34,820 nt of DNA from Azohydromonas lata NBRC 102462 (GTDB lineage Bacteria > Pseudomonadota > Gammaproteobacteria > Burkholderiales > Burkholderiaceae_C). Where the stretch lies: the NCBI RefSeq assembly GCF_001571085.1, contig NZ_BCTC01000068.1:1-34820 (forward strand), read 5' to 3'. Under the pieces are notes generated by a model that made no database searches, was not told the origin of the DNA, and worked only from the letters and a program-made list of their open reading frames with translations. Within the stretch, counting starts at the first letter, position 1. Each line of letters starts with the position of its first letter. Of the stretch, positions 12,339-20,708 are shown piece after piece. The translations under genes were made by a program, and so were the position numbers.

Positions 12339-13316
12339 TTACTCCGACTTGATGTTGTTGTCCTTGACCAGCTTGCGCCAGCGGGCCTCCTCGGCATGCA
12401 CGTAGGCGTCGAGCTCGGCCGGCGTGCCGGCGCTGATGACGAGACCTTCCTGCTCGACCTTCTTGGCGAATTCAGGCGTGCGCGCGGCCTTCTTCGCCGC
12501 GGCATTGAGCCTGGCAATCACGTCGGCCGGGGTGCCGGCGGGGGCATAGACGCCGTACCAGCTCTCCACCACGTAGCCCGGCACGGTCTCGGCGACGCTG
12601 GGCACGTCCTTGAGTGCCGGGGAGCGCTCAGGGGTCGTCACGGCCAGCGCGCGCAGCTTGCCGCTGTCAACGAAGGTGGACACCGCAGCGGCGGTGCCGA
12701 AGATCATGTCTACCTGGCCGCCGAGCAGGTCCGTGATGGCCGGGCCGGCGCCGCGGTAGGGCACATGGGTCATCTGGACCTTGGCCAGGTTCGTGAACAA
12801 CTCGCCGGCCAGGTGGGCCGAGGTGCCGTTGCCTTGGCTGGCGTAGGTCAGTTTGCCCGGCGCCGCCTTGGCCGCGGCAATCACATCCTTGACGCTCTTG
12901 TAAGGGCTCTCAGCCCGCACCACCAGCACGTTGGGGCCGCGGCCGATGAGCATCACCGGCGCGAAGCCCTTGTCCCATGCATAGGGCAGCTTGGGCTGCA
13001 GGCTGGGGTTCACCGCATGCGCGATCGTGGCCAGCACGAGCGTGTAGCCGTCGGCCGCGCTCTTGGCCACCGCATCGGTGCCGATGATCGTGCCGGCGCC
13101 GGGCTTGTTGTCCACCACGACGGGCTGGCCCAGTTCCTTGGCCATGCCCTGGCCTAACGTGCGGGCAATCAGATCGGTGCCGCCGCCTGGCGCAAACGGC
13201 ACCACAAGGCGGATCGGCTTGTCGGGATAGGCTGCGAGCGCCGTACTCGTGGCCAGGGCCACGGTTGCCACAAAAGCACCCAGCCGTGCGAGGCCGGAAC
13301 GCAAGGTCATCTGCAT
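12339..13316 (-). CDS. Bug-family (TctC-like) periplasmic solute-binding protein, first gene of operon A
   Basis: The 325-residue secreted protein is a tripartite tricarboxylate transporter receptor, which binds organic acids in the periplasm for a TctAB-type permease. Seen: signal peptide with hydrophobic core ([17 protein letters not shown]), then [23 protein letters not shown], the family's first ligand loop. Other motifs are [57 protein letters not shown] and [14 protein letters not shown] 13316 has AGGAG 9 bases upstream; ATG 13310 is an alternative. It is divergent from the IclR regulator gene and is followed closely by catabolic genes, suggesting it captures the operon's substrate. No TctA or TctB gene lies in the window. 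Confidence 0.92.
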   Translation of the reverse strand: MQMTLRSGLARLGAFVATVALATSTALAAYPDKPIRLVVPFAPGGGTDLIARTLGQGMAKELGQPVVVDNKPGAGTIIGTDAVAKSAADGYTLVLATIAHAVNPSLQPKLPYAWDKGFAPVMLIGRGPNVLVVRAESPYKSVKDVIAAAKAAPGKLTYASQGNGTSAHLAGELFTNLAKVQMTHVPYRGAGPAITDLLGGQVDMIFGTAAAVSTFVDSGKLRALAVTTPERSPALKDVPSVAETVPGYVVESWYGVYAPAGTPADVIARLNAAAKKAARTPEFAKKVEQEGLVISAGTPAELDAYVHAEEARWRKLVKDNNIKSE

Positions 13317-13338
13317 GGACGGTGTCTCCTGAAAAACG

Positions 13339-13461
13339 CGCCGACGTCGGCGTCGGCCTTGTTGGATACGGTGGAAAGCAAACTGCATGGCTCCCATCGA
13401 TGCCGTGAAGGTTAGGTGGCACACTCGGCATTTGCACCACCGACTTTCCGGCAGGTGGAAA
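13339..13461. promoter_or_regulatory. divergent control region between operon A and the IclR gene
   Basis: This region holds a perfect 14-bp palindrome, CGCCGACGTCGGCG, at 13339-13352. GTGGAAA occurs at 13371-13377 and again at 13455-13461; the second copy pairs with TTTCC at 13445-13449 to give TTTCC-N7-GGAAA. GGTGG (13415-13419) and CCACC (13437-13441) form another inverted pair. Known IclR-type operators are often built on GGAAA/TTTCC half-sites, so these are candidate binding sites for the adjacent regulator. This is inference from sequence only. Confidence 0.4.
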
Positions 13462-13490
13462 TTGCCTGTCAGCTCAGAGAGAAGGACGCC

Positions 13491-14279
13491 ATGGAAAAGC
13501 CCCAGGCAACGGCCGATGAAAAGCCCTCCAGCGCTGAGCGCAATCGCTCGCTGGAGCGGGGTGTGGAGATCCTTCGTGCCTTTCGGCCCGGGGCGGACCT
13601 GCTGGGCAACGGCGAGCTCGCCGAGCGCACGGGGCTCTCGCGCGCAACGGTGAGCCGGCTGACGCAGACCCTCATGGACTGCGGGATGCTGGAGCGCGAC
13701 AGAAGCCGTCGGGCCTATCGGCTGGCCGCGCCGGTCCTGAGCCTGGCGCATGCCATGCGCACCGGATCGCCCGTGCTGGCCGTGGCGGGCCCGCTCATGC
13801 GCACCGAGGCAGAGAAACTCAAAATCAACGTCGGACTGGCGGTGGCAGACCGCGATGAGATGGTCTACCTGGAGTCCGTGCGCTACAGCCGCCGCGTGGC
13901 CTGGCGAAACGTGGTGGCCGGGCAGCGCGTGCCGATGGAACTCACCTCGTTGGGCCATGCCTGGCTTGCAGCGGCGGACGAACCGGTGCGCAAGCGGCTG
14001 CTCGCGCACTTCAAGGCCCGACGTCGCGGCGAATGGAGTGGCCTGTCACGCGAGATCACCCAGGCCGTAGCCAGCGTGAAAAACGCAGGTTACTGCTGGG
14101 CCTCGTGGCAGCCACAGGTCGTGGCCTTGGCCACCCCTGTCGTGCTGGGCAAGCATCCCGTGCACGTGCTCAACATGAGCGTTACCGGCGAAGAGACACC
14201 TCAGGCCGTGGTGGATCGGCTGCACGAGCCGTTGCTGGCCCTCGCGAAGCGTCTGCAAGAAGGGATTTCGGCTGCCTGA
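13491..14279 (+). CDS. IclR-family transcriptional regulator
   Basis: The 262-residue protein has an N-terminal winged helix-turn-helix at about residues 16-80 ([35 protein letters not shown], recognition helix). The C-terminal effector-binding IclR domain (about 95-255) contains [20 protein letters not shown] and [13 protein letters not shown] 13491 has AAGGA about 6 bases upstream, and the helix-turn-helix falls at the usual distance from it. It is divergent from the Bug gene at 13316 and followed after 221 bases by a second Bug gene on its own strand, so it probably controls one or both transcription units. IclR regulators commonly respond to small acids or aromatic intermediates of the pathway they control; the ligand here is unknown. 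Confidence 0.9.
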   Translation: MEKPQATADEKPSSAERNRSLERGVEILRAFRPGADLLGNGELAERTGLSRATVSRLTQTLMDCGMLERDRSRRAYRLAAPVLSLAHAMRTGSPVLAVAGPLMRTEAEKLKINVGLAVADRDEMVYLESVRYSRRVAWRNVVAGQRVPMELTSLGHAWLAAADEPVRKRLLAHFKARRRGEWSGLSREITQAVASVKNAGYCWASWQPQVVALATPVVLGKHPVHVLNMSVTGEETPQAVVDRLHEPLLALAKRLQEGISAA

Positions 14280-14500
14280 CCCGAAACCGGAGCGAGCCGT
14301 GCGCAGGCCTTGGTTGGGACATGCGAGCAAGCCGGCAAAGCGCGATAGGCCATAGCCTGCACGCATAACTGCTATCGATGCATCGTCCTGTTCTCATGGT
14401 GACGGGCTGTCCAGAATCAGCGCCATGACGAACGGGATGCCTCGCGGCGCCGCGCAGCGGTGCAGCACAGGGCATCGAACAAGACCCTGGAGACAGCCCC

Positions 14501-15457
14501 ATGATCCGACGCACGTTGCTCGCAGCCACTCTCTGTGCCGCGCTGCCCCTTGCAGCTCATGCGCAGGCCAAGAGCACCCGCATTGTCGTGTCCTTCCCGC
14601 CAGGAGGACCGGTGGATTTCGTCGCGCGTGTCCTGGCTGAGCAGTTGGGCAAGGAGCTTGGCCAGACGGTGATCGTGGACAACAAGGCCGGTGCCAATGG
14701 CGCGATCGGCGCTGGCGAGGTGATGCGGTCCAAGGCCGATGGCAGCACGCTGTGGATCACGAGCGTGGGTGCCGCCGCCATCAATGCCTCGCTTTATGAG
14801 AAGCTGCCCTACGACACGATACGCGACTTCACGCCTGTCTCGGTCATCGTCAACAACGTCGAGCTGCTGGTGGTGAGCCCGGCCGATCCGGCCAAGGATG
14901 CTGCAGAGTTCATGGCCAACGCCAAGAAGTCCAAGAACCCGGTCACGCTGGCCTCGTCGGGTATCGGCAGCATCCCGCACCTGGCCATGGAACAGCTCAA
15001 GGACTCCACCAAGGTGGACCTGCTGCACGTGCCGTACAAGGGCGCAGCACCGGCCATCACCGACGTGATGGGCGGCCAGGTATCAGCCTTCTTCGGCGAC
15101 ATCCCGGGGCTGATCACGTTCGTGCGCAGCGGCAAGCTCAAGCCGGTCGGAATCGCCTCGACCAAGCGCCATCCGGCGCTGACCGAGGTGAAGACGCTGG
15201 CCGAGCAGGGCATTGCCAATGTCGACACCAACAACTGGTACGCGCTGTTTGCACCCGCCAAAACGCCTGCAGCCACGGTCACCGCACTCAACGACGCCGT
15301 GCGCCGAGCACTGTCCCAGCCCAGCGTGAAGGCAAAGCTGATGGACGTTGGCGCGGAGCCCGCGCCGTCCACCCCGGCGGAACTTGCAGCGCTGCTCAAG
15401 CGCGACACCGACAAGTGGGGCAAGCTCATCCAGGACAAGAAGATCAAGGTGGAGTGA
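14501..15457 (+). CDS. Bug-family (TctC-like) periplasmic solute-binding protein
   Basis: The 318-residue secreted protein has signal peptide MIRRTLLAATLCAALPLAAH followed by AQAKSTRIVVSFPPGGPVDFVAR. Family motifs include VIVDNKAGANGAIGAGEV, LASSGIGSIPHLAMEQL, HVPYKGAAPAITDVMGGQV and NWYALFAPAKTPAATV. The Asp in the first loop (GGPVD), typical for carboxylate contact in Bug proteins, is present. GGAG lies 8 bases upstream of ATG 14501. It follows the IclR gene by 221 bases and precedes the small alpha/beta-barrel gene by 67 bases. It is clearly diverged from the other four Bug proteins in the window, so a different ligand is likely. Confidence 0.92.
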   Translation: MIRRTLLAATLCAALPLAAHAQAKSTRIVVSFPPGGPVDFVARVLAEQLGKELGQTVIVDNKAGANGAIGAGEVMRSKADGSTLWITSVGAAAINASLYEKLPYDTIRDFTPVSVIVNNVELLVVSPADPAKDAAEFMANAKKSKNPVTLASSGIGSIPHLAMEQLKDSTKVDLLHVPYKGAAPAITDVMGGQVSAFFGDIPGLITFVRSGKLKPVGIASTKRHPALTEVKTLAEQGIANVDTNNWYALFAPAKTPAATVTALNDAVRRALSQPSVKAKLMDVGAEPAPSTPAELAALLKRDTDKWGKLIQDKKIKVE

Positions 15458-15524
15458 TGACGACTCGCTCCGTGCCCGGCCGCTGCCCTCGCGGCACAAC
15501 GCCGAAGATCCACTGAGGCCGGCC

Positions 15525-16031
15525 ATGTGGTTCGCCCGCTTCTCCTGGGACACATCGCAGCAGCTGTCGGGGACTTGTGAGCTTTCAGGCGCACGCGTCT
15601 ACCGCTCGGAGGACGGCTCCGAGGGCTGCGCTTACTGGATGCAGGACGACCGCCCTGCCGCATTGGCCGTGGACGTGCCACTGGTGCGGTTGAAACCTTC
15701 GCTCGTCGTGCCCGGCGCTTCGGCAGGTGCCGACGCACCGTGGCACTACATCGTCGCGACGGATGTGCTGCCGCAGCACGAAGCCGACTTCAACGCCTGG
15801 TACGAGCAGGAGCACCTGCCCGGGCTCGCTGCCGTGCCCGGCACGGTACAGGCGGCGCGCTACGTCAGGGTCGAGGGCACGGGCCCGCGCTACCACGCCT
15901 GCTACGACCTGGCCGATCGGGCGGCCTTCAACAGCCCGGCCTGGCTCGCGGTACGCGGCACGCCCTGGAGCTCGCGCGTGAGGCCCTCGTTCAGGAACAC
16001 GCAGCGAACGATGTACCAGCGCGTGGCTTGA
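15525..16031 (+). CDS. small dimeric alpha/beta-barrel (EthD-like) protein of unknown function
   Basis: The 168-residue protein is not recognised with certainty. Residues 73-168 contain HYIVATDVLPQHEADFNAWY, EQEHLPGLAAVPGTVQAARY, YHACYDLADRAAF and a tail rich in Arg (RPSFRNTQRTMYQR). This is typical of ferredoxin-like, EthD-type small proteins in which a FNxWYxxEHLP helix follows the first strand. Residues 1-70 (MWFARFSW..., VDVPLVRLKPSLVV) could be an extra strand-rich segment or a diverged half-repeat of the same fold. ATG 15525 has a weak GAGG about 7 bases upstream. It follows the Bug gene on the same strand by 67 bases and is likely co-transcribed. Related proteins often accompany degradation genes, some as oxygenases or isomerases. 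Confidence 0.65.
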   Translation: MWFARFSWDTSQQLSGTCELSGARVYRSEDGSEGCAYWMQDDRPAALAVDVPLVRLKPSLVVPGASAGADAPWHYIVATDVLPQHEADFNAWYEQEHLPGLAAVPGTVQAARYVRVEGTGPRYHACYDLADRAAFNSPAWLAVRGTPWSSRVRPSFRNTQRTMYQRVA

Positions 16032-16204
16032 CGCAAGCCGCGCGCTTTCCCAGACCTTTCCTTGCCCACGGACCTTTCAGCGGAAGAGGCCTCACCATGA
16101 CCACGCCCCCTGCATCATGACCTGTGCCGTCACCGGCTCTCTGTCGCATGGGGGTCGCGGACATGCTGCGCTCTTTTTCCTGGCTCGTAGAGTTTTGGTG
16201 GCAA

Positions 16205-17074
16205 TCAGCACGTCTCGGCGGTCTCGTGCGTTCGAATCCAGCCCAGCACCGCGGCAACGACCTCATCCAGCCGCTCGGGCAGCAGCGCGTGGCCGGCACC
16301 GTTGATCGTCACGTTGGTGACGCGCTCGCCCAGGTATTCGCGCAGCACGTTTGCGTAGGCCGGCGGTGCGACCACGTCGTGCGACGCTTGAACATTCAGG
16401 ATCGGTGCGTCGCCACCCGCGAAAAATTCGTCAACCGGCGTGCGCTTCTGCGCTGCGGTCTGCATGGCCATCAGGTGGCGGTCCCAGCCGGTCAGCCAAG
16501 GCCTGGCGTCGTTGCCCGGCGCGAAGAACACGCGCTGCAGCGCTTCCAGCCGGTCACGATCGGGCAGGCCAGGCTCGGCGCAGCGCTCGATCATGGCTCG
16601 CACCTCGGGAGGAATTGGCTGGGCCTGCATGCCCACGGGCACCTTGCCCGCCGAGCCGGCAAGCAGGATCAGCCCGCGTACCCGCGCCGGATGGTCGCTC
16701 GCCAGGGTCCGCGCAATCCAGTTGCCGTGGGCATGGCCGACCACCCACACCGGCACGTCGGTTTCGCTGTGGATCACGGCGGCGATGTCGCCAGCCCAGT
16801 CATGCAGCGTCTTGCCCTCCAGCGGGCCGGTGCTGCCGCCATGGCCGCGTGGCTCGGGGCGCAGCACCCGGTAGCCTGCTTCGCACAGCGGCAGCGCCAG
16901 CTCTTCCATATCGGTCGCGCCACGGCCGAGCGAGGGCAACAACACGATCACCGGGCCACGGCCCTGCACGTAGACGAGGATCTCCACTGCATCGCTCATG
17001 CGTACGCGACGCTCTTCGGCAGGCCAGCGTTGCGCCGCGGTGGGACCGGCATGGGAAGCGTGTGGTGTCGTCAT
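16205..17074 (-). CDS. alpha/beta-hydrolase fold protein with Ala at the nucleophile position
   Basis: The 289-residue protein has the alpha/beta-hydrolase fold: VIVLLPSLGRGATDMEEL (strand 3 and oxyanion region), YRVLRPEPRGHGGSTG, the nucleophile elbow VVGHAHGNWIARTLA, LILLAGSAGKVP, Asp233 in ASHDVVAPP and His262 in GAGHALLPERLDE. The elbow is G-H-A-H-G, so the usual Ser is Ala115 (codon GCC) while acid and His are kept. The protein may be a non-hydrolytic member (binding, lyase or cofactor-free reaction) or use another residue. ATG 17074 has AGGAA about 7 bases upstream. The gene is divergent from a LysR regulator 86 bases away, which probably controls it. Met26 is an alternative start. Confidence 0.8.
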   Translation of the reverse strand: MTTPHASHAGPTAAQRWPAEERRVRMSDAVEILVYVQGRGPVIVLLPSLGRGATDMEELALPLCEAGYRVLRPEPRGHGGSTGPLEGKTLHDWAGDIAAVIHSETDVPVWVVGHAHGNWIARTLASDHPARVRGLILLAGSAGKVPVGMQAQPIPPEVRAMIERCAEPGLPDRDRLEALQRVFFAPGNDARPWLTGWDRHLMAMQTAAQKRTPVDEFFAGGDAPILNVQASHDVVAPPAYANVLREYLGERVTNVTINGAGHALLPERLDEVVAAVLGWIRTHETAETC

Positions 17075-17160
17075 GGGTGTTCCTGGTTGAAGGGTAATGG
17101 GCAGGGGCAGGACGACAGAGGGCGCTGCGCACCCGCCCGCGCCTGCATGACGGAGGATTG
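17075..17160. promoter_or_regulatory. divergent promoter region, hydrolase/LysR
   Basis: The 86 bases between the hydrolase and LysR starts must hold both promoters. It contains runs of GGG-rich direct repeats and the imperfect inverted element GGGcGC-N3-GCaCCC near 17121-17135. GGAGG at 17152-17156 is the ribosome site for the LysR gene. A LysR operator is expected here but could not be assigned. Confidence 0.35.
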
Positions 17161-18093
17161 ATGGACCTGCGACAACTCAAGTACTTCGTGACCGTGGCCG
17201 AGGAGTTGAGCTTCATCCGCGCCGCCGAGCGGCTGCACATGAGCCAGCCTCCCCTGTCGCAGCAGATCAAGTCGCTGGAGGAAGAGCTGGGCGTCGAACT
17301 GCTTTACCGCACGCGGCGTGAGGTCAAGCTCACTGACGCGGGCCGCGTTTTCCTTTGCGAGAGCCGCGATCTGCTCGAACGCGCGCAGGCCGTGGCGCAC
17401 CGCATGCGCCAGGCTGCCTACGGCGAGCAGGCGGTGCTGCGCGTCGGCATGGCCACCTCGGCGCTGTTCCACGTGCTGCCGCGGCTGCGCGAGCAGTTGA
17501 GCCAGCGGCTGCCAGGCGTGACGCTGGCGGTGTCGGACATGAATACCGACGAGCAGGTGCGCAGCCTCGTCGTCGACAAGCTGGACCTGGGCTTCATCCA
17601 CGCGCGGCCGGACGTGCGCGGGCTCGCGCGGCTGAACGTGCTTGACGACAGCTTCGCGCTGGTGCTGCCCGCGGACCACCCGCTGGCTGGGCGGCCAGGA
17701 TTGCAGCTTCGCGACGTCGAGTCCGAACCGGTCGTGGCGTTCTCGCGTGAGCACGCGCCGGCGCTGTTCGACGCGCTGATCGCCTCGTGCCAGCACGAAG
17801 GCTTCAGCCCGCGCATCGCCCACGTCGCGCGCCACCCGGCCAGCGTGCTGCACATGGTGCGGCAAGGCCTGGGGGTGTCCATCGTGCCGCGCGGCTATGC
17901 CGATGACGGGCTCCCCGGGTTGGCCTTTCACCACTTGCCGGCGACGGCCGGTCGGCTTCGAATCGACGCGATCTGGCGTGGCGCCAACCCATCGCCAGCC
18001 CTGCGCCGCGTGGTGGACGAGGTGCTGCGTGAGATGGGCCATGGCGGCTCAGGCGACACGATGCACGACGGCGGCGTCCAGCAGGACGCGTAG
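17161..18093 (+). CDS. LysR-family transcriptional regulator
   Basis: The 310-residue protein has the LysR winged helix-turn-helix at residues 1-60 (MDLRQLKYFVTVAEELSFIR; AAERLHMSQPPLSQQIKSLE; LTDAGRVFL). A linker and a periplasmic-binding-like effector domain follow at about 90-295 (VLRVGMATSALFHVLPRL; LDLGFIHARPDV; GLGVSIVPRGYAD). The double Pro in SQPPLSQQI is typical of regulators of aromatic or acid catabolism such as BenM/CatR, but ligand cannot be inferred. ATG 17161 follows GGAGG by 4 bases; a TTG at 17158 is too close to it. The gene is divergent from the hydrolase and its last 45 bases overlap the end of the convergent MmgE/PrpD gene. Confidence 0.9.
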   Translation: MDLRQLKYFVTVAEELSFIRAAERLHMSQPPLSQQIKSLEEELGVELLYRTRREVKLTDAGRVFLCESRDLLERAQAVAHRMRQAAYGEQAVLRVGMATSALFHVLPRLREQLSQRLPGVTLAVSDMNTDEQVRSLVVDKLDLGFIHARPDVRGLARLNVLDDSFALVLPADHPLAGRPGLQLRDVESEPVVAFSREHAPALFDALIASCQHEGFSPRIAHVARHPASVLHMVRQGLGVSIVPRGYADDGLPGLAFHHLPATAGRLRIDAIWRGANPSPALRRVVDEVLREMGHGGSGDTMHDGGVQQDA

Positions 18094-19413
18094 AGGCGTG
18101 CGGTCCAGGCCTTCGAAGGCGGCCTGGACGCGCGAAGCGGCCGAGGCGTCGAGCAGCCCTTCCGTGAGGGTCCTGAACTTGGATCGGATCGCCTGGGGGC
18201 GCTGTGGGTTCGAAGCGCTGCCGGACGGGTCCAGCACCTCGACCCGCTCGAGTCGGCCCTCGACGGTCTCGGCCTCGACCCAGCCGCAAAAGCGCGCCGG
18301 GTAGAGGGCATCGAGCGCCGGGTCGCGCACGATCTCGATGGCATTCGCCAGCGCGACGACCTCCGGGTCGGCCAGGCACGGCGCTTCGAATTGCGCCGGC
18401 AGCACCGCACCCTTGAGCAGCGCGGTGGCGATCGCGTAGCGGCCGCTCATCTGCGCATTCAGCGCCGTGCCGGGGCGGTACAGGTAGCCGCATTGCTGGT
18501 CCACGATGCTGGCCATGCCGGCACGCACCCTCCCTCGGCGTCGCCAGCGTGGACGCAGCGCGAGCGCGGCATCCACATGCGCATGCGCGCTGCCGCAGCA
18601 GCCGTGAGGCTTGAAGTTGGTGTGCGGTGCGTGCCAGTGCTCGCCCAGGCGATCAAGCAACTGGGCAGGATCGCTCTGGTCGGTGAACGTGGACAGCAGG
18701 CCGCCGTCGGCCGCCTCGTAGATCTGCGTCGGCCCGCTGAGTCCTCGCGCGGCCAGCTGCGCCGCCATCACGCCGGCCTGCGCGGCACGCCCCGGGTGCA
18801 ACCGCTTGGAATCGCTGCCGTCGGCCGTGAAGGCATACAGGCCGCAGGCCTGTGTGCCGGCCAGGCCCAACGCCCACGCGGTGCGCTGTGCATCCAGCCG
18901 CAGCAGCATGGCCGCGGCCGTGGCCGCGCCGAGCGGTCCGCAAACCGAGGTCAGGTGCCAGCCACGCTCGCGGGCGCGGGCCGGCCGCAGCGCCAGCGAG
19001 CTGCGGATGATGACTTCGTAGCCGGCTACGATCGCTGCCTCTATCGCCGCGGGTGCCGCGCCCACTGCCTCGCCGACTGCGAAAGCGGCCGGCAACACGA
19101 CGGCGCCAAGATGCACCTTGGCGTTGTGGAAGTCGTCCACCTCGAAACCGTGCGTGGCCGCACCATTGACCAGGGCCGCATCTGCCGGCCGCAGCCGTGG
19201 CGCAGCTTCACCCCAGATGCGCGCCGCGCCGGTCGGGGGCGTGCCACCGTCGAGCGCCCAGTCGCGGATCGCAACAGACCAAGGCTGCACGGCACCGCTG
19301 AGCGCGCAACCAAAGGTGTCCAGAGACAGCAGCGCGACCTGGCGCTTCACGTCGGCAGGGATGTGCTCGGACCGCAGCCCGGCAATCCAGCCGGCCAGTG
19401 CTTGAGTGAGCAT
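18049..19413 (-). CDS. MmgE/PrpD family protein (first copy)
   Basis: The 454-residue protein belongs to the MmgE/PrpD family, which includes 2-methylcitrate dehydratase, cis-aconitate decarboxylase and iminodisuccinate epimerase, enzymes acting on di- and tricarboxylates. Seen: the helical N-terminal domain with VALLSLDTFGCALSGAVQPW; the family core VNGAATHGFEVDDFHNAKVH; LGAVVLPAAFAVGEA; GLYAFTADGSDSKRLHPGRA; and FKPHGCCGSAHAHVDA. The C-terminal small domain ends near residue 450. GAGGAGG lies 5 bases before ATG 19413 and overlaps the stop region of the upstream Bug gene 10 bases away, so the two are translationally close and co-transcribed. The likely substrate is whatever that Bug receptor binds (inference). 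The 3' end overlaps the convergent LysR gene. Confidence 0.88.
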   Translation of the reverse strand: MLTQALAGWIAGLRSEHIPADVKRQVALLSLDTFGCALSGAVQPWSVAIRDWALDGGTPPTGAARIWGEAAPRLRPADAALVNGAATHGFEVDDFHNAKVHLGAVVLPAAFAVGEAVGAAPAAIEAAIVAGYEVIIRSSLALRPARARERGWHLTSVCGPLGAATAAAMLLRLDAQRTAWALGLAGTQACGLYAFTADGSDSKRLHPGRAAQAGVMAAQLAARGLSGPTQIYEAADGGLLSTFTDQSDPAQLLDRLGEHWHAPHTNFKPHGCCGSAHAHVDAALALRPRWRRRGRVRAGMASIVDQQCGYLYRPGTALNAQMSGRYAIATALLKGAVLPAQFEAPCLADPEVVALANAIEIVRDPALDALYPARFCGWVEAETVEGRLERVEVLDPSGSASNPQRPQAIRSKFRTLTEGLLDASAASRVQAAFEGLDRTPLRVLLDAAVVHRVA

Positions 19414-19423
19414 GGCAACCTCC

Positions 19424-20398
19424 TCAAGGATCGATGCGAATGTTGGCTGCCTTGACGACTTGGCCGACGCGGCGGATCTCGTCCTGGATCAGGCCCGCGA
19501 ACTGCGCGGGCGTGTTGTCCGCGGTCTCGAAGGACAGTTCGGCAAAGCGCGCACGTACCGTGGGATTCTTCACCGCCTGGTGCACCGCGGCGTTGAGCCT
19601 GGCAACCACCTCCTTGGACATGTTTGCCGGTCCCCACAGGCCATACCACGACAGCAGCTCGAAACCGGGCATGCCGCTCTCGGCGACGGTGGGAACGTCC
19701 GGCATGCTCGCCAGCCGTTTCGCGCTCGTCACGGCAACGGCCTTGAGCTTGCCGGCCTTGATGAACGGGGAAACACCGGGCAGCGGCGAAACGGCCGCGG
19801 ACACGTGGCCGCCGACCACGTCGGTCAACTGTGGCGCGGCGCCCTTGTAGAGCACGATCTCCATGTCCAGCTTGAGCTGGCGGTTGATCATCTCCTCGGT
19901 GAGGTGGCTGGTCGTGCCCAGGCCGGAGGTGGCCCAGGTCAACTTGCCCGGCTGGCTGCGCGCGCTCGCCGCGAACTCGGCCAGCGTCTTGCCCGGCACA
20001 GCCGGGTTCAACACCACGGCGAGCGGGACATAGCCCACCTGAGCAACCGGCGTGAAGTCCTTTTCGGCATCGTAGGTCTTGCGTCCGATGACCAGCGGCA
20101 TGTAAACCTGGCTCGACGCGTTGAACAGCAGCGTGTAGCCATCGGCTGGAGCGCGCGCGGCCTCCTGCGAGCCGATCATTCCCGAGGCGCCGGGCTTGTT
20201 GTCGATGACGATGGGCTGGCCCAGGATGCGCTGCATCTCATCGGCAACGATGCGGCCGACCGTGTCAATCGAGCCGCCCGGCGTGTAGGGCACGATCATC
20301 CGTATCGGCTTGGCCGGGTAGCCCTGCGCCAGCGCCGGCCCAGTAGCCGACAGCAGCGCAAGGCCCAGGCCTGCAATCGCGCGGGACAGCAACTTCAT
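19424..20398 (-). CDS. Bug-family (TctC-like) periplasmic solute-binding protein
   Basis: The 324-residue secreted protein has signal peptide MKLLSRAIAGLGLALLSATG and then AQGYPAKPIRMIVPYTPGGS with Asp in the first loop (GGSIDTVGR). Other motifs are PIVIDNKPGASGMIGSQEAA, TWATSGLGTTSHLTEEMI, LYKGAAPQLTDVVGGHV and WYGLWGPANMSKEV. ATG 20398 has AGGAG 7 bases upstream. The gene is first of a two-gene unit with the MmgE/PrpD gene. Its leader contains nested inverted repeats that include the ribosome-binding site. The TctAB membrane partners are not nearby. Confidence 0.92.
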   Translation of the reverse strand: MKLLSRAIAGLGLALLSATGPALAQGYPAKPIRMIVPYTPGGSIDTVGRIVADEMQRILGQPIVIDNKPGASGMIGSQEAARAPADGYTLLFNASSQVYMPLVIGRKTYDAEKDFTPVAQVGYVPLAVVLNPAVPGKTLAEFAASARSQPGKLTWATSGLGTTSHLTEEMINRQLKLDMEIVLYKGAAPQLTDVVGGHVSAAVSPLPGVSPFIKAGKLKAVAVTSAKRLASMPDVPTVAESGMPGFELLSWYGLWGPANMSKEVVARLNAAVHQAVKNPTVRARFAELSFETADNTPAQFAGLIQDEIRRVGQVVKAANIRIDP

Positions 20399-20405
20399 CT
20401 CTTGT

Positions 20406-20453
20406 CTCCTGAATGCCTGTGGCGTAGCGCCTCGTGCGTGAGGCGGTTCAGGC
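20406..20453 (-). promoter_or_regulatory. nested inverted repeat covering the ribosome-binding site of the Bug gene
   Basis: CCTGAA (20408-20413) and TTCAGG (20447-20452) form an outer 6-bp stem; CGCCTC (20428-20433) and GAGGCG (20440-20445) form an inner one. On the mRNA (minus strand) the outer stem uses the first bases of the AGGAG ribosome site at 20406-20410. GCCTG at 20415-20419 can pair instead with CAGGC at 20449-20453, freeing the site. This may be a switchable leader or a DNA operator; nothing in the sequence decides between them. Confidence 0.4.
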
Positions 20454-20708
20454 AATGTAGGAAGGCGTGCGCAGGCTGTCCAAGACCGTCTTGCTCACAC
20501 AGCAATAGGAAAGTCGAATCACCGAAGCGGCGCCCGGTCCAGGCCTGGCACGCTGCCTCCGGTGCATGCAGCCGTAACAATCCATCGGTGGATAAGCTTC
20601 AGCGTGGACCCCACCGCCGCGTATTCAAGCTTGATTTTCAGCGGCACGGACCCGATGCGCGCGATACGAATCCTGCTCAGATCCTGCAATCTCCATGGCC
20701 GCTTTCGT
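20454..20708. other. intergenic region between the second MmgE/PrpD gene and the Bug leader
   Basis: No coding frame is convincing. The stretch includes a perfect 10-bp palindrome CCAGGCCTGG (20539-20548), a small ATCCA-tcgg-TGGAT inverted repeat near 20580-20593, and a less GC-rich stretch around 20600-20645 that could hold the promoter of the downstream Bug gene on the minus strand. No T-rich terminator was found after the MmgE/PrpD stop, so read-through from operon D is possible. Confidence 0.4.

Noticed and set aside
11486-12517. Long N-terminal extension of the acyl-CoA synthetase frame
   Set aside because: It overlaps the crotonase gene and lacks motifs; the family start MNAISRLLKP lies at 11485.
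16097-16120. Seven-codon frame MTTPPAS with an upstream purine-rich site
   Set aside because: Too short to support; similarity to the start of the neighbouring hydrolase (MTTPHAS) is probably chance or a scar.
17158-17160. TTG as a start for the first LysR gene
   Set aside because: It is only one base from GGAGG, while ATG 17161 has workable spacing and fits the usual LysR N-terminus.
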